NCBI GenBank assembly: GCA_016711285.1
Contig: JADJTG010000017.1
Span: 186,001-250,000 of the forward strand
Direction of reading: 5' to 3'
Length of the DNA: 64,000 bases
Source of the DNA: Sphingobacteriales bacterium
GTDB taxonomy: Bacteria; Bacteroidota; Bacteroidia; Chitinophagales; UBA2359
Below, piece after piece: positions 60,030 to 64,000 of the stretch (within the stretch, counting starts at the first letter, position 1; each line of letters begins with the position of its first letter). A program made the position numbers and the translations under genes. Under the pieces are notes generated by a model, which was not told the origin of the DNA, ran no database searches, and saw only the letters and a list, made by a program, of their open reading frames with translations.

Positions 60030-61440
60030 ATGAACCAATACGAGCTACTGGTTGCCATCCGCCAAGCCTGTGATAGTGGCGCACGCTGTTTATCGTTTGA
60101 TAATAAGGGTATTCGGCATTTGCCGCCTGAAATTGAGGATTTAGTACATTTGGAGGAGTTAGATTTGCGCGATAATGAACTTCCCGAATTGCCGCGCCAA
60201 ATTTCACAATTACCCAACCTCAAAGTTTTGCGATTGGAATATAACCAAATCCGCCAACTGCCCGACGACCTTTTTTTACTGCCTCATTTAGAAATCATTG
60301 ACCTCGAAAACAATGAACTCAGTTCCTTGCCTGCTACTTTGAGCAAAGCCCAACAATTACGGCATTTTATCGCCAACGGCAACCAACTGAAAAAATTACC
60401 CGACATTTTCGGACAACTCAAAAAATTAGAATATGTAGAGATAAACAACAATGCGCTTACACAATTACCCGCTTCTATCGGCGGCTTGAGGGCATTGAAA
60501 CATTTAGATGTCTCTCAAAACCGCTTAGTACAACTGCCTTCGGGTTTTGCACAATTACAACAGTTAATATCCCTCAATTTGAGCTACAATCCGGTTGTGG
60601 GTTTTTCCCGAGAGCATCAGCCACTTAAAAAACTTGCGCCACCTCCACCTCAACCACAACCAAATAGATGTGCTCCCTTCTAGCATTGAAAACCTGACAC
60701 AATTACAAAGCCTTTCTTTAAAAGACAACAGCCTCGACAATTTGCCCGAAGCCATTTGTGAATTATCTGCCTTACAGGAATTATTGCTCAATAACAACAA
60801 AATCCAAAAACTGCCACGGCATTTAGTCAATTTATTCAAACTAAAAAATATTGAAGTAGAGCAAAACCCCCTCATATTTCCTCCCTTAGAAGTAGCTCAA
60901 CAGGGTATTTTTGCATTAAAACACTACCTGCGCTGTGAAGCCAAATTGATAGAAGGCAAAAAAATCAACATCAGAAAAATAGAAGCTCCTGCCACTTTTT
61001 GGACTTCGGCATTGATGTTTTATTTCAGTTATTTGCCTTGGTTTTTGAAGGAAGTAAAAAAAGTAGATGCCGTAATTACTACCACCGCCTCCGAAAAAGG
61101 AATTATTATTGAAGCCGAATTGTGCGACTCTATGGACTTGGCATTGTACCAGCAATATTTGTCAGAATTTTTAAATCTGATGTATTGGGAAAAACCGACC
61201 TACTCGCATAATATTCAGTCCTATAATAACACTTATGAAAGCCGCAAACATTGGTTAGTAGTACACAATATGTTGTTGCATTTAGAGGCTATGATGTTAT
61301 TATTTGGTACTGAAAAAGAGCAATTTGAACAATTTATGGCAAAAAGTGAAATACATCAGCGCAACAACGAACGCCTGATGCGCCCTCCGACCACAGCGAG
61401 CCGCCGCGTAGTAGCAGCTATGCTTCACAATCATTCATAA
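60030..61440 (+). CDS. Leucine-rich repeat protein with novel C-terminal domain (frameshifted)
   Basis: About 470 residues with no signal peptide, so probably cytosolic. Residues 20-280 are some eleven 23-residue LRRs of the pattern LxxLxLxxNxLxxLPxxIxxL: LEELDLRDNELPELPRQISQ, LKVLRLEYNQIRQLPDDLFL, LEIIDLENNELSSLPATLSK, and so on. One indel near 60600-60610 splits repeat 8-9 (PVVGFSREH against FPESISHLKNLRHLHLNHNQ). After the repeats comes the LRR-cap-like EVAQQGIFALKHYLRC, then about 180 residues of unrecognised sequence: FWTSALMFYFSYLPWFLKEV, ITTTASEKGIIIEAELCDSM, and HWLVVHNMLLHLEAMMLLFG. No Roc/COR GTPase follows the repeats, although the junction (ALKHYLR) resembles that of Roc-LRR proteins. 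Function unknown. Confidence 0.8.
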
Positions 61441-61546
61441 TAACCACCCCTCTAAAAAAAGCCCTTTAAAAGAACCACCACTTGTATAAAAACTTTTTTA
61501 AAAAGCAAAAATTTACCGTTTTTTCAATAAAAGCCTGAAAAACCCC

Positions 61547-61554
61547 TATATTTG
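61547..61554 (+). promoter_or_regulatory. -7 box TATATTTG of the aminotransferase gene
   Basis: A perfect TAnnTTTG box 45 bases before the ATG at 61599. A T-run at 61520-61525 stands about where the -33 element would be. Confidence 0.55.
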
Positions 61555-61598
61555 CACGCCTAATTTTAAAGCAGCAATATAAGAAGGTAAATACAGAT

Positions 61599-62742
61599 AT
61601 GGAAAAAATACAAATGGTGGATTTGCGCCGCCAATATGAAGGAATCAGAGCGGAAGTAGCAGCAGGTTTTGAACAAATTTTAGAAAGCGGTGCTTTTATC
61701 AATGGTCCCGTTGTAGGAGAATTTACCGCACGTTTGGCGGATTATCTCGGCTCCAAACATGTTATTCCTTGCGCCAACGGCACTGATGCCCTCAAGCCGC
61801 ACTGATGGCACTGCCGCTACAAGCCAGCGACGAAATCATTACCACGCCTTTTACGTTTGTAGCCACTGCCGAAGTCATTGCATTACTGCACCTCAAACCC
61901 GTTTTTGTAGATATTGACCCGCAAACCTTCAATATCAACCCCGATTTGATAGAAGCCGCCATCACACCGCGCACCCGCTGCATTATGCCGTGCATTTGTA
62001 CGGTCAGTGCGCCGCTATGGAGCAAATTTTAGATATTGCCACTCGCCACCGATTATTTGTGATTGAAGACAACGCCCAATCCATCGGCGCAGATTATACC
62101 TTCAGCGATGGCAAACGCGCCAAAAGCGGCACCATGGGGCATATCGGCTGCACTTCTTTTTATCCTTCCAAAAATTTGGGAGCTTACGGCGATGCAGGAG
62201 CTATATTTTGTAATGATGATGCACTCGCCCAACAACTCAAAATGGTCTGCAATCACGGTCAGTTGCAAAAATATCATTCGGATATTATAGGAATCAACTC
62301 GCGTTTGGATAGTTTTCAGGGCGTAGTACTGAACGCAAAACTCAAGAAATTAGATACCTATATCGCTGCACGCCAAGCGGCTGCCGACCAATACGACCAA
62401 TATTTCCGACAAGCGGAGGACAACATTACGATACCTTATCGCGCTCCTTACAGCACACACGTTTTTCATCAATATACCCTCATTATCCGAAACAAAAACC
62501 GCGATATTTTAAAACAACAATTAGAACAAGCAGGTGTGCCTACTATGATTTACTACCCATATCCGATGCACCTCAACCGTGCTTTTGCTTATTTGGGGTA
62601 CAAAAAAGGTGATTTTCCGGTGGCAGAAGCGGCGGCGGCACATACTATCTCGCTACCTATGCACAGCGAAATGAACGAAGCACAAATCAAATTTATCGGC
62701 GAAACATTATTGCATTGCCTGCATCATACCCCTACCTTATAA
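61599..62742 (+). CDS. DegT/DnrJ/EryC1/StrS-family sugar aminotransferase (frameshifted)
   Basis: PLP-dependent transamination of a nucleotide keto-sugar for capsule, O-antigen or glycoprotein glycans. MEKIQMVDLRRQYEGIRAEV and GAFINGPVVGEFTARLADYL begin the family pattern. ANGTDAL precedes a break near 61795; then ASDEIITTPFTFVATAEVIA and PVFVDIDPQTFNINPDLIEA. A second break near 61995 leads to HLYGQCAAMEQILDIA, VIEDNAQSIGADY, and the PLP Lys in TSFYPSKNLGAYGDAGAIF. NHGQLQKYHSDIIGINSRLD and the C-terminal VPTMIYYPYPMHLNRAFAYL are typical. About 380 residues. It lies 192 bases before ugd, in the same direction, suggesting a polysaccharide cluster that continues past the window. Confidence 0.92.
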
Positions 62743-62934
62743 AAACAAACAAATTCAATCAATACAAAATATTAGTTTTCAGATATTTAAAACTAAAAAA
62801 TCACTAATACATCAACAATTTTTAAAATTTATTGAGCCGATTTGTGACTTTATATACTTTCAAACATCAAGATAAAAAGGGACAATATTGGTTTTATTAT
62901 TCATATTTTTTTAATACATATTTTTATACATTAG

Positions 62935-64000
62935 ATGAAAATCGCAGTAATTGGTACAGGCTATGTAGGTTTGGTGACGGGAACTTGTTTTGCAGAAACC
63001 GGCAATAATGTGACTTGCGTAGATATAGACGAGAAAAAAGTAGAATTGCTCCGTTCGGGCGGCATTCCTATTTATGAACCGGGGTTTAGATATTATTTTG
63101 AGCGCAATATCCGACAAGGTCGTATTCATTTTACCACTTCTTTGGAAGAAGGTATTGAACAACAGAAGTGGTATTTTGGCTTTGCCTACGCCTCCCAGGC
63201 GAAGATGGCTCGGCTGATTTGTCGTATATCCTGCGCGCGGCAGCCGATATTGCCCGCCTGCTCAAAGATTACAAAGTTATCGTCAATAAAAGCACTGTGC
63301 CGGTGGGTACGGCAGAAAAAGTGAAAGCCGTTATCAGCCAGTATTATACAGATGATGTAGATGTGGTTTCCAACCCCGAATTTTTGCGCGAAGGTGCTGC
63401 CGTAGAAGATTTTATGAAACCCGACCGCGTAGTGGTGGGAACCAGCAGCGAACGCGCCCGCAAAATCATGCAACGCCTCTACGAACCCTATATCCGTCAG
63501 GGCAACCCCATTTATTTTATGGACGAACGCTCTTAAAAACCTCCAAAGAATACGAGTACGATTTCAAAATTCTCAATTCTGTTATTGATGTCAATCAAAA
63601 ACAGCGTGAGCGTATGGTGGCTAAAATCCGGCAGTATTTTGGCGGCAACCTGAAAGATTTAAAAATAGCCGTATGGGGCTTGAGTTTTAAACCCAACACC
63701 GATGATCTTCGCGAAGCCCCCGCTTTGTATATTATCGAACAACTCCTGCAAGATGGCGCAGATATTACCGTTTTTGACCCCGAGTCTATGAAAAACGTAG
63801 AAGCGATTTTTGGTAATAAAATTAAATATGCCGCCAACCAATACGATGCCACCGAAAATGCCGATGCACTCGTCATTATGACAGAATGGAACGTATTCCG
63901 CTCACCAAATTTTGAGCGGATGGCGCAAAAAATGAAAAGAAAGATTATTTTTGACGGTCGTAATTTATACGCCGTCAATGATATGGAAGGTTTGGGCTTT
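62935..64000 (+). CDS. ugd: UDP-glucose 6-dehydrogenase (partial, frameshifted, internally deleted)
   Basis: Oxidises UDP-glucose to UDP-glucuronate for surface polysaccharides. The Rossmann start MKIAVIGTGYVGLVTGTCFA is clear, with VDIDEKKVELLRSGGIPIYE. After an indel near 63170 come GSADLSYILRAAADIA, VIVNKSTVPVGTAEKV and VVSNPEFLREGAAVEDFM. At 63530 the sequence jumps from IYFMDERS directly to LKTSKEYEYDFKILNSVIDV. The family normally has about 65-70 residues here, including the catalytic Cys motif (GYGGSCFPKD), so this segment is missing. The C-terminal domain continues with LKIAVWGLSFKPNTDDLREA and VFDPESMKNVEAIFG, then runs off the window end. Either a real inactivating deletion or an assembly artefact. 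Confidence 0.85.

Overview
The window looks like a chromosomal piece of a member of the Bacteroidota, probably a gliding or surface-associated lineage near Saprospiria, Chitinophagia or Cytophagia. Evidence: the rpmB-rpmG-DUF4295-ftsY gene order typical of the phylum, a giant SprB-repeat adhesin ending in a type IX secretion (T9SS) C-terminal sorting domain, a TonB-dependent receptor with a carboxypeptidase-regulatory-like N-terminal domain, almost no Shine-Dalgarno sites, and repeated -7 promoter boxes of the Bacteroidota form TAnnTTTG. Many genes are broken by 1-2 base indels, often in homopolymers and sometimes in compensating pairs, even in essential genes (ftsY, rpmB, rpmG, lnt). I read most of these as sequencing errors, not gene decay, and annotate such genes over their full span.

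Layout. 1-10.6 kb: a DMT-family permease, a TlpA-like thioredoxin, a COG3650-type lipoprotein, the rpmB-rpmG-DUF4295 cluster with ftsY, a sterol-desaturase-like hydroxylase, tmRNA, tRNA-Ser(TGA), a RelE-type toxin-antitoxin pair, a secreted PepSY-like protein, an FMN reductase, a pirin and a Crp/Fnr regulator. 10.7-42 kb: a 31-kb surface-protein island, all transcribed on the minus strand. It holds three two-gene cassettes, each a secreted protein of about 150 residues followed by a Cys-rich extracellular protein of 890 to about 1,410 residues. It also holds a giant adhesin of about 5,230 residues, remnants of at least two further cassettes, and two IS630-family elements. 42-64 kb: housekeeping genes (biotin carboxylase, SRAP, cystathionine gamma-synthase/lyase, riboflavin synthase, aldehyde dehydrogenase, TonB receptor, pabB, glyA, lnt, cytochrome c, ECF sigma factor), an AbiL/RloAB-like defence pair, an LRR protein, and the start of a surface-sugar cluster (DegT aminotransferase, UDP-glucose dehydrogenase).

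The most unusual content is the surface island. The large cassette proteins lack a recognisable T9SS sorting domain but share a C-terminal tail built around C-N-x-D-N-G within about the last 11 residues. The junction between cassettes (large-gene tail, hairpin, TAnnTTTG promoter, small-gene signal peptide) is conserved at separate sites, which points to a tandem array grown by duplication. One IS630 element interrupts a tandem module in one large gene, and the uninterrupted target sequence is still readable in the neighbouring modules. The other IS630 element sits where a cassette has been lost, with the lost cassette's 3' tail on one side and its 5' promoter region on the other. The giant adhesin carries nearly identical 687-bp and 810-bp tandem super-repeats.

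Other anomalies are a 21-bp minisatellite framed by palindromes between pabB and glyA, and two apparent internal deletions. One removes the catalytic-Cys segment of the UDP-glucose dehydrogenase. The other removes the middle of the AbiLi/RloA-like ATPase.
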